From the NCBI GenBank assembly GCA_029979265.1, contig JAPOHW010000010.1:108689-141436 (forward strand): a stretch of 32,748 nt of DNA, in the 5' to 3' direction. Positions 1-8,062 of the stretch are shown here, in pieces. Each line of letters begins with the position of its first letter. The stretch's first letter is position 1. The notes beneath the pieces are model-generated. The model saw nothing but the letters and a program-made list of their open reading frames with translations. It did not search any database and had not been told where the DNA came from. Both the position numbers and the translations under genes were made by a program. This stretch comes from Actinomycetota bacterium. Its GTDB lineage: Bacteria > Actinomycetota > Acidimicrobiia > Acidimicrobiales > Aldehydirespiratoraceae.

Positions 1-1
1 C

Positions 2-265
2 CCACACGAGATCTTCGACGACCCACAAGCCCGAGCCAACGGTTACATCGAGGACTTGGTGCACCCGGTCCACGGTGCCTACCAGACGGTGTCGTCACCG
101 CTGAAGATGGATGCAACACCTCTTCGCCATCACGGGCCGTCGCCCGCCCTGGGTGCGCACACCGATGCCGTTCTTCGAGAGCTCGGGTTCGACGAGCGTA
201 CGGTGGAGTCGTTGCGTGAGTCCGCCGTGGTCGGTCGTTTCGACGAAGCGCAGGCCACCCACTGA
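2..265 (+). CDS. CaiB/BaiF family (type III) CoA-transferase, C-terminal part only
   Basis: The frame is open from the left edge, so the start lies outside the window; 87 residues remain. They match the C-terminal tail of family III CoA-transferases: a segment reading HEIFDDPQARANGY, then a 'SSPLKMDATP' stretch, then 'PALGAHTDAVLRELGFDE', the typical closing pattern in which the product contacts the active-site cleft. Family members move CoA between acyl-CoA donors and organic acids; the catalytic Asp lies in the missing part, so the substrate cannot be inferred. The amidohydrolase gene starts 16 nt downstream in the same direction, so the two are probably co-transcribed in a small catabolic operon. 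Family call is fairly secure, function is not. Confidence 0.8.
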   Translation, partial: PHEIFDDPQARANGYIEDLVHPVHGAYQTVSSPLKMDATPLRHHGPSPALGAHTDAVLRELGFDERTVESLRESAVVGRFDEAQATH

Positions 266-281
266 AGGAGAGGTTGCTGTC

Positions 282-1472
282 ATGACCTACGCCCCTGATC
301 ATCGTCCCTACTACGACGCCGACAGCCACATCATGGAGCTGCCGGACTTCCTTCGGGCCTACGCCGATCCCGAGATCCGAGACGAGATTCCGCTCGTGGA
401 CTACACAGCCTCCATCGTGACCGACGAGGAGGTTGCCGAGATCGTCGACCAGGGAAATCGCCACAGCGACGAACATCGAGCGGCCCAGATCGCGCTGGGC
501 GACGATCTGATCGCCAACTCGAAGGAGATTCAGGGCCTGGGTGCCTTCGACTCCGCCGACCGGACGACTGCGATGGATCTGCTCGGCTTCAAGAAGCAGT
601 TGGTGTTCGCCACCCACTCCGTCGTCACCCCGTTTCATCCCAGTTCGAACTATCCGCTTCGACTGAAGTACGGCGGGGCCCGAGCCCACAATCGGCACAT
701 GGCAGCGTTTTGCGCCGAGGATGACCGGCTGATGGGCGTTGGGGTCGTCGCGCTCGACGACGCCGCACGTGCGGTCGAGGAGGTCGAGTGGGCGATCGAT
801 GCTGGCCTCGAGGCGATCTGGGTGCCACATCGTGCACCGATAGGCATGTCACCAGGACATGTCGATCTCGAGCCGTTCTGGGCGCGTTTGGCCGAGGCCG
901 GTGTTCCATTCGTCATTCATGTGGGTGGGGCTCCGCTGCACGCCAGCAAGGCCTGGAGCAACAACGGCCGAGCCAAGACCCGTGACTGGATGGGCGGTGG
1001 TGAGAACGTGCGAACGAAGGATGCAATGCTCATGCACCAGAACCCCGAGGCGTTCATCAGCATGCTGATCGCCGACGGTGTCTTTGATCGGCATCCTGAC
1101 CTGCGCGGTGCGGCGGTCGAACTCGGTGCGGGATGGGTGCCGGAGCTGCTCCGTCGCCTCGACTCGGTGGCCCGCATTTTCGGTCGCGTCGACGAGACCA
1201 TGCGGTTCGAACGACGGCCGTCGGAGCAGCTGACCGAACAAATGGGGTTCACCCCCTTCCCGCACGAAGACGTCGCTCGACTGATCGCTGATTCGAACGA
1301 CGATCTGTATCTGTTCTCGAGCGATTACCCCCATATCGAAGGAGGTCGTGACCCCATCGGCAAGTTCGAGGGACACATGGCGTCGACGTCGGCGGATGCG
1401 CAGACGAAGTTCTTCAGCGAGAATTTCCTTCGGTTGTGGCCCGCCGCTCGCGTCGGGGTCCCAGGGTCGTGA
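282..1472 (+). CDS. Amidohydrolase family 2 metal-dependent hydrolase/decarboxylase
   Basis: This is a 396-residue protein. The ATG at 282 was chosen because AAGGAGAGG lies about 10 nt upstream; a longer in-frame extension from 111 would run through the preceding CoA-transferase gene. Near the N terminus 'YYDADSHIME' is the metal-binding D-x-D-x-H-style opening of the amidohydrolase-2 TIM barrel. 'FVIHVGGAP' in the middle and 'LFSSDYPHIEGGRDP' near the C terminus supply the later metal-ligand His and the terminal catalytic Asp. Family members are Zn- or Mn-dependent hydrolases or nonoxidative decarboxylases of the ACMSD/gamma-resorcylate type. The neighbouring CoA-transferase suggests aromatic or acyl-CoA catabolism, but the substrate is unknown. 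Confidence 0.8.
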   Translation: MTYAPDHRPYYDADSHIMELPDFLRAYADPEIRDEIPLVDYTASIVTDEEVAEIVDQGNRHSDEHRAAQIALGDDLIANSKEIQGLGAFDSADRTTAMDLLGFKKQLVFATHSVVTPFHPSSNYPLRLKYGGARAHNRHMAAFCAEDDRLMGVGVVALDDAARAVEEVEWAIDAGLEAIWVPHRAPIGMSPGHVDLEPFWARLAEAGVPFVIHVGGAPLHASKAWSNNGRAKTRDWMGGGENVRTKDAMLMHQNPEAFISMLIADGVFDRHPDLRGAAVELGAGWVPELLRRLDSVARIFGRVDETMRFERRPSEQLTEQMGFTPFPHEDVARLIADSNDDLYLFSSDYPHIEGGRDPIGKFEGHMASTSADAQTKFFSENFLRLWPAARVGVPGS

Positions 1473-1476
1473 CGAC

Positions 1477-1944
1477 CTACTCCGCAGACTGCTGCTTGAG
1501 CTGAACGTACGTCATCCGCAATTGCTGGAGCCCCTCGCGCAGGGTCGGCCCCGCGTCCTCGAGTCGGTCACCGAGCCCGTCGACCACCGCAGCCATCGCA
1601 TCGATCGCCAACCCAGCTTCGCTGAAGTTGGGAGTCTCCTGGGAGAGGTGAAGCGCTGCGAGCTCGAAGAGACCCATCGCGTGGTTCGCCACGACGGTTG
1701 CCGCCGGTGCTTGCAGCAGTCGCTCACGTGCCGCCGCCATCTCGTGGATCATCTCCTCGGCCTGCGCAACTTGCTCGGGGGAGAGGTCGTCGAGCGTGAC
1801 GCCGTCGGGAAGTGATGCCGCGATCGCGTCCTCCATCTCTGGGTCGAGCCCTGAGGGAGCTCCGTGCGCCGGGGGATCGACAGGGGCCGCGGGTTGGTCA
1901 CGAGGGATCTGGTGTTCGCCGCCGGGTGTCCACAAAGAACTCAT
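1477..1944 (-). CDS. Small DUF1844-like protein
   Basis: This 155-residue reverse-strand gene converges on the amidohydrolase (4 nt between stops) and diverges from infC. Residues 1-45 are Pro/Gly-rich and probably disordered; residues ~50-75 are acidic and helical. Residues ~84-150 ('ANHAMGLFELAALHLSQ', then 'AGLAIDAMAAVVDGLGDRLED', then 'LREGLQQLRMTYVQLKQ') look like the all-helical DUF1844 fold, a small actinobacterial family that I recall often lying near infC. There is no signal peptide, membrane segment or catalytic motif. The start is supported by TAGGGT ending 6 nt before the ATG, suggesting a leaderless mRNA. The function is unknown; the family assignment is from pattern recall. Confidence 0.7.
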   Translation of the reverse strand: MSSLWTPGGEHQIPRDQPAAPVDPPAHGAPSGLDPEMEDAIAASLPDGVTLDDLSPEQVAQAEEMIHEMAAARERLLQAPAATVVANHAMGLFELAALHLSQETPNFSEAGLAIDAMAAVVDGLGDRLEDAGPTLREGLQQLRMTYVQLKQQSAE

Positions 1945-1950
1945 GCTGGT

Positions 1951-1956
1951 ACCCTA
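1951..1956 (-). promoter_or_regulatory. -10 element for the DUF1844-like gene (leaderless layout)
   Basis: Read on the reverse strand, TAGGGT is followed by 6 nt and then the ATG at 1944. This is the spacing expected when transcription starts at or next to the start codon. No convincing -35 hexamer is visible. The same TAnnnT-N6/7-start layout recurs before six other genes in this window. Confidence 0.4.
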
Positions 1957-2004
1957 ACGGGGACAATTCAGACGGAAGTGGGGCAGTTCTTCGGATCTGT
2001 TCCC

Positions 2005-2033
2005 ACCTGGCCACCGATCGAGGTGCGCCAGGT
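2005..2033 (+). promoter_or_regulatory. infC leader hairpin 1
   Basis: ACCTGGC+CACC (2005-2015) pairs with GGTG+GCCAGGT (2022-2033) around a 6-nt GATCGA loop. That gives an 11-bp stem with a single bulged C at 2026. It lies in the ~250-nt untranslated region between the divergent DUF1844-like gene and infC. With hairpin 2 it makes a structured leader ahead of infC-rpmI-rplT. Leaders of this operon in other phyla bind ribosomal protein L20 and control expression; whether this one does is inference. Confidence 0.5.
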
Positions 2034-2061
2034 CGGCCGATACGGCAGCAGCGTGCACCGC

Positions 2062-2110
2062 ACGATGTTTACGCGGACGTCGACATTCCGACGTCCGCAT
2101 CGTCGTTTTT
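2062..2110 (+). terminator. infC leader hairpin 2 with T-tract (candidate attenuator)
   Basis: A perfect 10-bp stem, GCGGACGTCG (2073-2082) with CGACGTCCGC (2089-2098), has a 6-nt loop. It is extended by ACGAT/ATCGT (2062-2066 with 2099-2103) across a 6-nt one-sided bulge. TTTTT follows at 2106-2110. A hairpin followed by a U-tract upstream of infC resembles an intrinsic terminator or attenuator within the ribosomal-protein operon leader. It ends about 80 nt before the proposed infC start, so it would act in the leader rather than at a gene end. Confidence 0.5.
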
Positions 2111-2191
2111 CTGCCGGTGACCATCGGTATCGGCGATGTCTACCCATTCATCCACCTACGGAGGTTCCGTGCTCACGAGGAGTCGAGGGCG

Positions 2192-2800
2192 ATAGCACCG
2201 CCAAGCAACGAGCCAAGGATCAACGAACGCATCCGAGCACGCGAGGTCCGCCTCGTGGGTCAGGACGGCGAGCAGATCGGTATCAAGCCCCTGCCCGAGG
2301 CGCTCAACATCGCACGGGCGGCAGACCTGGACCTTGTCGAGGTCGCCGATCGGGCGAACCCACCGGTTTGCCGGATCATGGACTATGGCAAGTACAAGTA
2401 CGAAGCCGATCAGCGGGCCAAAGAGTCGAAGAAGAAGGCCTCGAATCTGACGGTCAAGGAGATGAAGTATCGACCCAAGATCGGGCCGGGCGACTTCACC
2501 ACCAAGACCAAGAAGGTCGAGAAATTCCTCGGTGAAGGGCACAAGGTCAAAGTCACGATCATGTTCCGAGGCCGAGAGATGCAGCATCCCGAGTTGGGAC
2601 GCAGGATCCTCGACAATGTCGCCGACAAGGTCGAACACGTCGGGAAGGTGGAGTTCCACCCCCGCCAGGACGGCCGCAACATGGTGATGGTGCTCGCTCC
2701 TGACAAGCAGGCCCAGGCCCGTCATGAGAAGGAACTGAAGAAGCAGGCGGCCGCAGCGGCTGCCGAAGCCGAGCCCATGGGTTCGGACGAGGAAGAGTAG
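2192..2800 (+). CDS. infC: Translation initiation factor IF-3
   Basis: IF-3 binds the 30S subunit, prevents premature 50S joining and proofreads the initiator tRNA-start codon pairing. Recognition is clear: N-domain '[17 protein letters not shown]', then 'DLDLVEVA' and '[15 protein letters not shown]', a charged linker, then C-domain '[17 protein letters not shown]' and '[12 protein letters not shown]'. No ATG, GTG or TTG occurs near the expected N terminus. An ATA at 2192, 9 nt after GAGGAG, would give a normal 202-residue protein. The alternative is GTG at 2117 (227 residues), which has no Shine-Dalgarno sequence and sits just after the leader T-tract. A rare start codon is a known means of infC autoregulation (AUU in E. 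coli). It is the first gene of infC-rpmI-rplT. Identity is certain, start is not. Confidence 0.96.
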   Translation: MAPPSNEPRINERIRAREVRLVGQDGEQIGIKPLPEALNIARAADLDLVEVADRANPPVCRIMDYGKYKYEADQRAKESKKKASNLTVKEMKYRPKIGPGDFTTKTKKVEKFLGEGHKVKVTIMFRGREMQHPELGRRILDNVADKVEHVGKVEFHPRQDGRNMVMVLAPDKQAQARHEKELKKQAAAAAAEAEPMGSDEEE

Positions 2801-2810
2801 AGAGCACAAC

Positions 2811-3002
2811 ATGCCGAAGATGAAGACCCACAAAGGTGCGCAGAAGAGATTCAAGCGCACCGGCAGCGGCAAACTCATGCGCCGCCAGGCCAACAAGAAC
2901 CACATCATGGAGAAGAAGTCACCGAAGCGGACTCGTCAGCTTCGGGGCGACATCGCTGTCGCCAAAGCTGACGAACGCAATCTCCGCGACCTGGGCGTCT
3001 GA
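2811..3002 (+). CDS. rpmI: 50S ribosomal protein L35
   Basis: This 63-residue, very basic protein opens with '[21 protein letters not shown]', contains '[17 protein letters not shown]', and has the family's usual length of about 64 residues. It is a small component of the large ribosomal subunit. The gene begins 10 nt after the infC stop, with purine-rich GAGAG in the junction as its ribosome-binding site. It precedes rplT by 32 nt, the standard infC-rpmI-rplT arrangement. In this operon rpmI and rplT are commonly translationally linked and controlled by L20; the sequence here does not show that directly. Confidence 0.97.
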   Translation: MPKMKTHKGAQKRFKRTGSGKLMRRQANKNHIMEKKSPKRTRQLRGDIAVAKADERNLRDLGV

Positions 3003-3034
3003 GCCCTCCGAACCCGAACGAAAAGGAGAGACCG

Positions 3035-3406
3035 ATGGCACGCGTCAAGCGTTCTGTTCATTCGAAAAAGCGTCGCCGCGTTGTGATGGAGCGGGCGAAA
3101 GGCCACTACGGCAACCGCAGCCGGGTCTGGAAGGCCGCCAACGAGTCGGTGATGCACGCCGGCAACTACGCGTTTCGTGATCGCCGCGCCCGCAAGGGTG
3201 AGATGCGCAAGCTGTGGATCCAGCGGATCAATGCCGGGTGTCGTGCCAACGGCATGTCGTACAGCCGGTTCATCGCTGGACTCAAGGCTGCGGGTATCGA
3301 AGTCGACCGCAAGAACCTCGCCGACCTGGCCGTGCACGATCCAGAGGCGTTCGCCGCTCTCGTCGCAGCTGCGAGCTCGGCCAGCGCCGAGACTGCGGCC
3401 TCCTGA
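3035..3406 (+). CDS. rplT: 50S ribosomal protein L20
   Basis: This 123-residue protein starts '[15 protein letters not shown]' and contains '[31 protein letters not shown]' followed by '[41 protein letters not shown]', the full L20 signature. L20 binds 23S rRNA early in 50S assembly and in several bacteria represses its own operon by binding the leader. AAGGAGAG lies just upstream of the ATG. The C-terminal Ala/Ser-rich tail of about 15 residues extends slightly beyond the usual end. It is the third gene of infC-rpmI-rplT, and its candidate target is the structured leader at 2005-2110. Confidence 0.97.
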   Translation: MARVKRSVHSKKRRRVVMERAKGHYGNRSRVWKAANESVMHAGNYAFRDRRARKGEMRKLWIQRINAGCRANGMSYSRFIAGLKAAGIEVDRKNLADLAVHDPEAFAALVAAASSASAETAAS

Positions 3407-3427
3407 CCCGAGGTCGACCCTGCGCTG

Positions 3428-4198
3428 ATGCGTCAGGTCTTCGGGGCTCAGCATCCCAGAATCGTTGAACTGCGTCGCCTCATGGGGCGGCGCAGTTCGC
3501 GTTCGACGACGATCGTGCTCGAAGGGCCGCGCACGGTGGGGGAGGCGCTCGACGCCGGTCATCTGCCGACCGCGGTCGTCGTGCCGGAAACAGCGGCGGA
3601 CGATGGGGCGGTCGTCGCAATCGACGACCGGCTGGCCGGTTCGTGCGAATGGCTGGTGGTGCGCGATCACGTCTTCGACAAGCTTGCGCCGTCCGTGACC
3701 CCGCAGCCGATGCTTGCGCTTGTGCCCAGGCCATCGTCGCCTCTTCCACCGCTCGGGGCCAAGGCCGTGGTGCTCGTCCTGGCCGATGTCGGTGATCCCG
3801 GCAATGTCGGCACCCTGATCCGTGCAGCCGATGCGGTGGCTGCTGATGCTGTGGTTGTTGCCGGCGGAGCCGATCCGTGGGGAACCAAGGCGATCCGGTC
3901 CTCGGCGGGTTCTGTCCTTCGGGTGCCGATCGTGCAGTTTTCCGACATCACCGACGCCATCGACGCGCTGCGAACGGCAGGTGTCAGGGTCGTCGGTACC
4001 GATGTGGCGGGCGGCGAACCGTTCGACGGTGGCGTGCTGACGAGCCCGGTGGCGATCGTTCTGGGATCGGAACCCCACGGACTCGACGAAGGGATCGGAG
4101 TCGACACCTGGTGCTCCATCGCCATGCCCGGTCGCACCGAATCGCTCAACGTCGCAATGGCCGGGACGCTCCTGCTCTTCGAGGCCCGACGAGGCTGA
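3428..4198 (+). CDS. SpoU/TrmH family RNA 2'-O-ribose methyltransferase (TsnR-like)
   Basis: This 256-residue SPOUT-class methyltransferase uses S-adenosylmethionine to methylate ribose 2'-O positions of rRNA or tRNA. Residues ~1-100 form an N-terminal substrate-binding domain. The three knot motifs follow: DVGDPGNVGTLIRAAD (120-135), with the catalytic Asn and Arg; LGSEPHGL (212-219); and IAMPGRTESLNVAMA (231-245), with the SAM-binding loop. It sits 21 nt after rplT, where M. tuberculosis has the gene annotated tsnR. That supports a 23S rRNA target, but the exact nucleotide cannot be told from sequence. Its stop is only 1 nt from the stop of the convergent GNAT gene. Confidence 0.9.
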   Translation: MRQVFGAQHPRIVELRRLMGRRSSRSTTIVLEGPRTVGEALDAGHLPTAVVVPETAADDGAVVAIDDRLAGSCEWLVVRDHVFDKLAPSVTPQPMLALVPRPSSPLPPLGAKAVVLVLADVGDPGNVGTLIRAADAVAADAVVVAGGADPWGTKAIRSSAGSVLRVPIVQFSDITDAIDALRTAGVRVVGTDVAGGEPFDGGVLTSPVAIVLGSEPHGLDEGIGVDTWCSIAMPGRTESLNVAMAGTLLLFEARRG

Positions 4199-4199
4199 A

Positions 4200-4478
4200 C
4201 TAGGCCAAGAGTTCTTCGTCGTCGGGATGCTGCGCGATGTACTCGGCAGCAAACGGACACAGCGGCTCGATCGTGCGGCCCCGGTGACGAAGGTCGGTGA
4301 GCATGCCGGCCATCAAACGATCAGCCATGCCGCGGCCTCGAAAGCGTGGGTCGGTTTCGACGTGTGGAACCACAACCACCTCGTCGTGGAGGCGATACTC
4401 GGCAATCGACACGATGTGCTCGTCGACGATCAGCTCATAGCGCTGGCGCTCGGCGTTGTCTCGAACCGTGTACTCCAC
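4200..4478 (-). CDS. Small GNAT-fold N-acetyltransferase (YidJ/PF14542-like)
   Basis: This is a 92-residue reverse-strand gene. A much longer open frame covers it, but only the C-terminal 92 residues look like protein. The GTG at 4478 fits the family N terminus ('VEYTVRDNAERQRYELIVD'). 'VETDPRFRGRGMADRLM' (40-56) is the acetyl-CoA pyrophosphate-binding R-x-x-G-x-G/A motif. 'RTIEPLCPFAAEYIAQHPD' near the end is the closing signature of the small one-domain GNAT family. That family acetylates an unknown substrate and often lies near unrelated housekeeping genes. It converges on the methyltransferase gene and diverges from pheS, leaving 63 nt for both promoters. Confidence 0.82.
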   Translation of the reverse strand: MEYTVRDNAERQRYELIVDEHIVSIAEYRLHDEVVVVPHVETDPRFRGRGMADRLMAGMLTDLRHRGRTIEPLCPFAAEYIAQHPDDEELLA

Positions 4479-4541
4479 GTCCGCAGTGTGCCACCGAAAC
4501 ACGCACCAGGTGCGTCGATGATCCCGTAACCTGTCGTTGTC

Positions 4542-5555
4542 ATGAGCAGTGCTTCTGTCACCGCCGAACTCGACGCCGTCCTCGGTGATGCCACCGCTCG
4601 ATTGGCGGCAGCGCCGGATCTCGAGACGATCACTGCGCTCGATGCCGAGTTCCTCGGCAAGAAGTCGGCGGTCACCGTGGCCAAGAAGCAGCTCGGTCAA
4701 CTCGATCCATCCGATCGCAAAGCGGCGGGCCAGGCGATCAACGCAGCGCGGGCCGCACTCGAACAGGCGGTTGCCGACGCCCGTGAGCGTCTCGCAGTTG
4801 GCGCCCGCCAGGCGCAGTACGAGTCCGAACGACTCGACCTCACCGAACGACTCGGGGCGGTCCGGCGCGGTTCGCTGCACCTCAACACCCAGGCGCGGGA
4901 CCGACTCGAGGACGTCTTCGTCTCCATGGGGTTCACCGTCGCTGAGGGTCCCGAAGTCGAGACCGCCTGGTACAACTTCGAAGCGCTCAACATTCCTGAC
5001 TGGCACCCGGCCCGAGGCAGTTTCGACACCATCTTCGTGAATTTGGGAGAACCGGAACAGGTGATGTTGCGATCACACACGTCGCCGGTCCAGATCCGGA
5101 CGATGGAGAACACGGCACCGCCGATCTACATCGTGGCACCGGGTCGGACCTTCCGGACCGACACCGCCGACGCCACGCACCTGCCGGCGTTCAACCAGAT
5201 CGAAGGGCTGGTCGTCGATCGAGGCATCACCCTTGGTGACCTGCACGGCACCATCGAAGCGTTCGTCCACGCGTTCTTCGGTGGTGAGGTCAAGACCCGT
5301 CTTCGCCCGTCCTACTTCCCGTTCACCGAACCGTCGGCCGAGTTCGACATCAGCCGCGAGGACGGGTCGTGGCTCGAACTCGGCGGGTGCGGCATGGTGC
5401 ACCCGAAGGTGTTGCGCAACTGCGGTATCGACCCCGAGGAGTGGCAGGGCTTTGCGTTCGGCTTCGGGATCGACCGGCTTGCGGTCATGCGTTACGAACT
5501 CGACGACATCCGTGAACTCGTCAACAACGACGTTCGCTTCTTGAGGCAGTTCTGA
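4542..5555 (+). CDS. pheS: Phenylalanyl-tRNA synthetase alpha subunit
   Basis: This 337-residue class II synthetase catalytic subunit charges tRNA-Phe. Residues ~1-90 form the coiled-coil tRNA-contacting arm (many Ala/Glu/Arg). The catalytic core follows, with 'EGPEVETAWYNFEALNIP' (135-152), motif 2 around 'FRTDTADATHLPAFNQIEG' (204-222), and motif 3 around 'GFGIDRLAVMRYELDDIRE' near the C terminus. Length is usual for the family. The ATG is preceded by TAACCT at 4527-4532, 9 nt upstream, a possible -10 giving a very short leader; no strong Shine-Dalgarno is visible. Its stop overlaps the pheT start by one base, so the two subunits of the alpha2-beta2 enzyme are translationally coupled. Confidence 0.97.
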   Translation: MSSASVTAELDAVLGDATARLAAAPDLETITALDAEFLGKKSAVTVAKKQLGQLDPSDRKAAGQAINAARAALEQAVADARERLAVGARQAQYESERLDLTERLGAVRRGSLHLNTQARDRLEDVFVSMGFTVAEGPEVETAWYNFEALNIPDWHPARGSFDTIFVNLGEPEQVMLRSHTSPVQIRTMENTAPPIYIVAPGRTFRTDTADATHLPAFNQIEGLVVDRGITLGDLHGTIEAFVHAFFGGEVKTRLRPSYFPFTEPSAEFDISREDGSWLELGGCGMVHPKVLRNCGIDPEEWQGFAFGFGIDRLAVMRYELDDIRELVNNDVRFLRQF

Positions 5556-7930
5556 TGAAGGTCACCCTGTCCTGGCTGCGCGAGTTCGCGCCCGACATCG
5601 ACGGTGACCCTGTCGTGCTCTCAGAGACGCTGTCCGCACTCGGCCTCGCTGTCGAGGGGATGGATGTCGTCGGCGAGATCGTCGATGGGGTCGTGCTCGC
5701 CAAGGTGCTCGACCTCCGCCCGCACCCCGATGCCGACAAGATCCAACTCGTCGACGTCGACCAAGGGGACGGGCAGCCGTTGCAGGTCTGCTGCGGTGCA
5801 TTCAACATGCAGGTCGGCGATCTCATCCCTTTCGCCACGATCGGCACGGTCATGCCCAACGGTATGGAAATTGCCCAGCGCGAGATGCGAGGTCAGACAT
5901 CGAACGGTATGTGCTGTTCAGGTGCCGAGATCGGCCTCAACGGCGACACCGACGGCATCATGATTCTCAATGACCGCGTGGTCGATGGCGCAGCACTGGG
6001 CCAGCCACTCGCCACCGCAATCGGGCTGCAGCCCGACATCCTGTGGGACCTCGAAGTCAATGCGAACCGTCCCGACGCACTTTCGGTCGCCGGCGTGGCG
6101 CGTGATCTCGCCGCAGCACTCGGCGTCGACTTTCGTTTCCCCGACTACGAGATCACCACCACCGAGGAACCGGTCGAGGGACTGCTCGACATCACCATCG
6201 ACGATCCGACGCTGTGCGGCCGATTCGTTGCCACCGTCCTTCGCAACGTCACCGTTGCCGAGTCGCCGGCGTGGATGCAGGAACGACTGATCCAACTGGG
6301 AATGCGACCGATCAACTCGATCGTCGACATTTCCAACTATGTGATGCTCGAACTCGGGCAACCGAATCACACCTTCGATCTGGGCACGATTCCCAACGGC
6401 ACGCTCGTCGTGCGACGGGCTCGCGACGGTGAAACGCTGGTGACGCTCGACGATGTCGAACGATCACTCGTCAGCAACGACGGAGTGATCTGTGACCAGT
6501 TCGGAGCAATCGTCTCGCTCGCCGGCGTCATGGGTGGTGCCACCACCGAAATTTCTGAGTCGACCACCGACGTGCTGCTCGAGATGGCGTGGTGGGACCC
6601 GCCGTCGATCTCTCGAACCGTCAAGCGACTCAACCTGCCGTCGGAGGCCTCCACCCGGTTCCGGCGAGGCGCAGACTACGGCGACAACATTCCGCGGGCG
6701 ATGAAACGTTTCGTCCAACTGGCCGCAGAACATGGAGTCACTGCCGTCACCGGCATGGTCGATGTCGCAGGGCAGACACCGGACCGCGCACCGGTACCCG
6801 TGCGCGTCGAGCGGATCAATGGCCTGCTCGGAACCTCGCTGTCGAGTGACGAGATGGTGGCTCTCATCGAGCCCATCGGGTTCGAGTGCACAACGGTCTC
6901 CGAGCACACGATCGACGTGGTCATTCCCACCTGGCGATGGGACACGACGACCGAGACCGATATCGCCGAGGAAGTCGGGCGCATGTTCGGCTACATGAAC
7001 ATCGAGCGCACTGTGCCCAAGGGAGAAAACGCAGGCGGACTCAGCCAGTACCAAAAAGATCGCCGTCTCGTTCGCGACGTGCTCATCGGGGCCGGGTGCG
7101 ACGAAACATTGCCGATGCCCTTCCTCGCGCCAGGCGATCTGGCCAAGGCGGGGCTCCCTGAAGACGGGGTGACGCTGACGAACCCGTTGCATGCCGAAGA
7201 GTCGGTCCTGCGCACCTCTCTGCTGCCTGGCCAGCTCAAGGCGATCGCCTACAACCAGTCACATCGCAACCCCGACGTTCGATTCTTCGAGATTGATCAC
7301 GTGTTCTTGCCCGCCGATGAAGGCAGTCCGCTTCCCGATGAACGCGAGTATCTGGCGGTGGCGCTTGCCGGGGAGGAAGCGCCGGCGGCGGTGGCAGTCC
7401 TCGATGCACTCGACCGAGCGCTTGCACTGCCGAACCTCCAGCTCAGGTCCGATCGACCCCCCGGTCTGCACCCGACCCGCACAGCGGAAGTCGTCGTCGC
7501 CGGCCGTTCCCGTGGCCATGTCGGTGAGGTCGATCCGGTCGTTCTCGAGGCCTATGGGGTGCATGGACGCGTGGCGTGGCTCGAACTCGACCTTGGCGGT
7601 TTGCTCGACGGTCCGCACGGCAGTCGGAGGTACACGCCGGTCAGCAAGTTCCCGTCGAGCGACATCGATCTTGCCTTCGTGCTCGCCGGCACGGTTGCGG
7701 CATCACAGGTCGAAGCATCGTTGCGCAAGGGCGGTGGCGAGCTTCTTGTCGGCCTCGAACTTTTCGACGTCTATCGCGGCCCGGGGGTCGACGAGGGCTC
7801 ACGCTCGCTCACCTACCGCCTGCGCTTCCAGGCCAAGGACCGCACGCTCACCGATGACGAGCTCGGCGCAGTGCGCCAATCCTGCATCGACCAGGTCGCG
7901 GCAAAGACCGGCGCCTCCCTTCGCTCCTAG
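5555..7930 (+). CDS. pheT: Phenylalanyl-tRNA synthetase beta subunit
   Basis: This 791-residue subunit is of normal length. The order is: N-terminal 'MKVTLSWLREF'; an OB-fold tRNA-binding (EMAP-like) domain at ~40-150 ('VVLAKVLDLRPHPDADKIQLVDVD', 'CCGAFNMQVGDLIPFA'); the B3/B4 editing domain at ~210-380 ('RPINSIVDISNYVMLELGQPNHTFD'); the B5 domain at ~400-470; the catalytic-like core; and a C-terminal FDX-ACB domain ('SKFPSSDIDLAFVL', 'FDVYRGPGVDEGSRSLTYRLRFQ'). It removes mischarged Tyr from tRNA-Phe and anchors the anticodon. It is coupled to pheS through TGATG. The following gene is separated by 211 nt and starts the accessory module. Confidence 0.97.
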   Translation: MKVTLSWLREFAPDIDGDPVVLSETLSALGLAVEGMDVVGEIVDGVVLAKVLDLRPHPDADKIQLVDVDQGDGQPLQVCCGAFNMQVGDLIPFATIGTVMPNGMEIAQREMRGQTSNGMCCSGAEIGLNGDTDGIMILNDRVVDGAALGQPLATAIGLQPDILWDLEVNANRPDALSVAGVARDLAAALGVDFRFPDYEITTTEEPVEGLLDITIDDPTLCGRFVATVLRNVTVAESPAWMQERLIQLGMRPINSIVDISNYVMLELGQPNHTFDLGTIPNGTLVVRRARDGETLVTLDDVERSLVSNDGVICDQFGAIVSLAGVMGGATTEISESTTDVLLEMAWWDPPSISRTVKRLNLPSEASTRFRRGADYGDNIPRAMKRFVQLAAEHGVTAVTGMVDVAGQTPDRAPVPVRVERINGLLGTSLSSDEMVALIEPIGFECTTVSEHTIDVVIPTWRWDTTTETDIAEEVGRMFGYMNIERTVPKGENAGGLSQYQKDRRLVRDVLIGAGCDETLPMPFLAPGDLAKAGLPEDGVTLTNPLHAEESVLRTSLLPGQLKAIAYNQSHRNPDVRFFEIDHVFLPADEGSPLPDEREYLAVALAGEEAPAAVAVLDALDRALALPNLQLRSDRPPGLHPTRTAEVVVAGRSRGHVGEVDPVVLEAYGVHGRVAWLELDLGGLLDGPHGSRRYTPVSKFPSSDIDLAFVLAGTVAASQVEASLRKGGGELLVGLELFDVYRGPGVDEGSRSLTYRLRFQAKDRTLTDDELGAVRQSCIDQVAAKTGASLRS

Positions 7931-8062
7931 CGGCTGCAGTGCGAACACCGGTGGCGCCTGAAGACGATCTGTCGTGATCCGGCTGGTCTCGACGAACCGT
8001 GGGCCGAGCCGATGTGCAGGTTCTCGTGGGTTGTTCGGTGCTTCGGAGTGGCCGCCCTGAAC

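Noticed and set aside
111..281. Upstream extension of the amidohydrolase to an ATG at 111
   Set aside because: It would overlap the CoA-transferase gene in another frame and add Arg/Trp-rich sequence unlike the family; the ribosome-binding site supports 282.
4479..4541. T-box or attenuator leader before pheS
   Set aside because: Only 63 nt are available between the divergent genes, with no specifier stem, T-box core or terminator.
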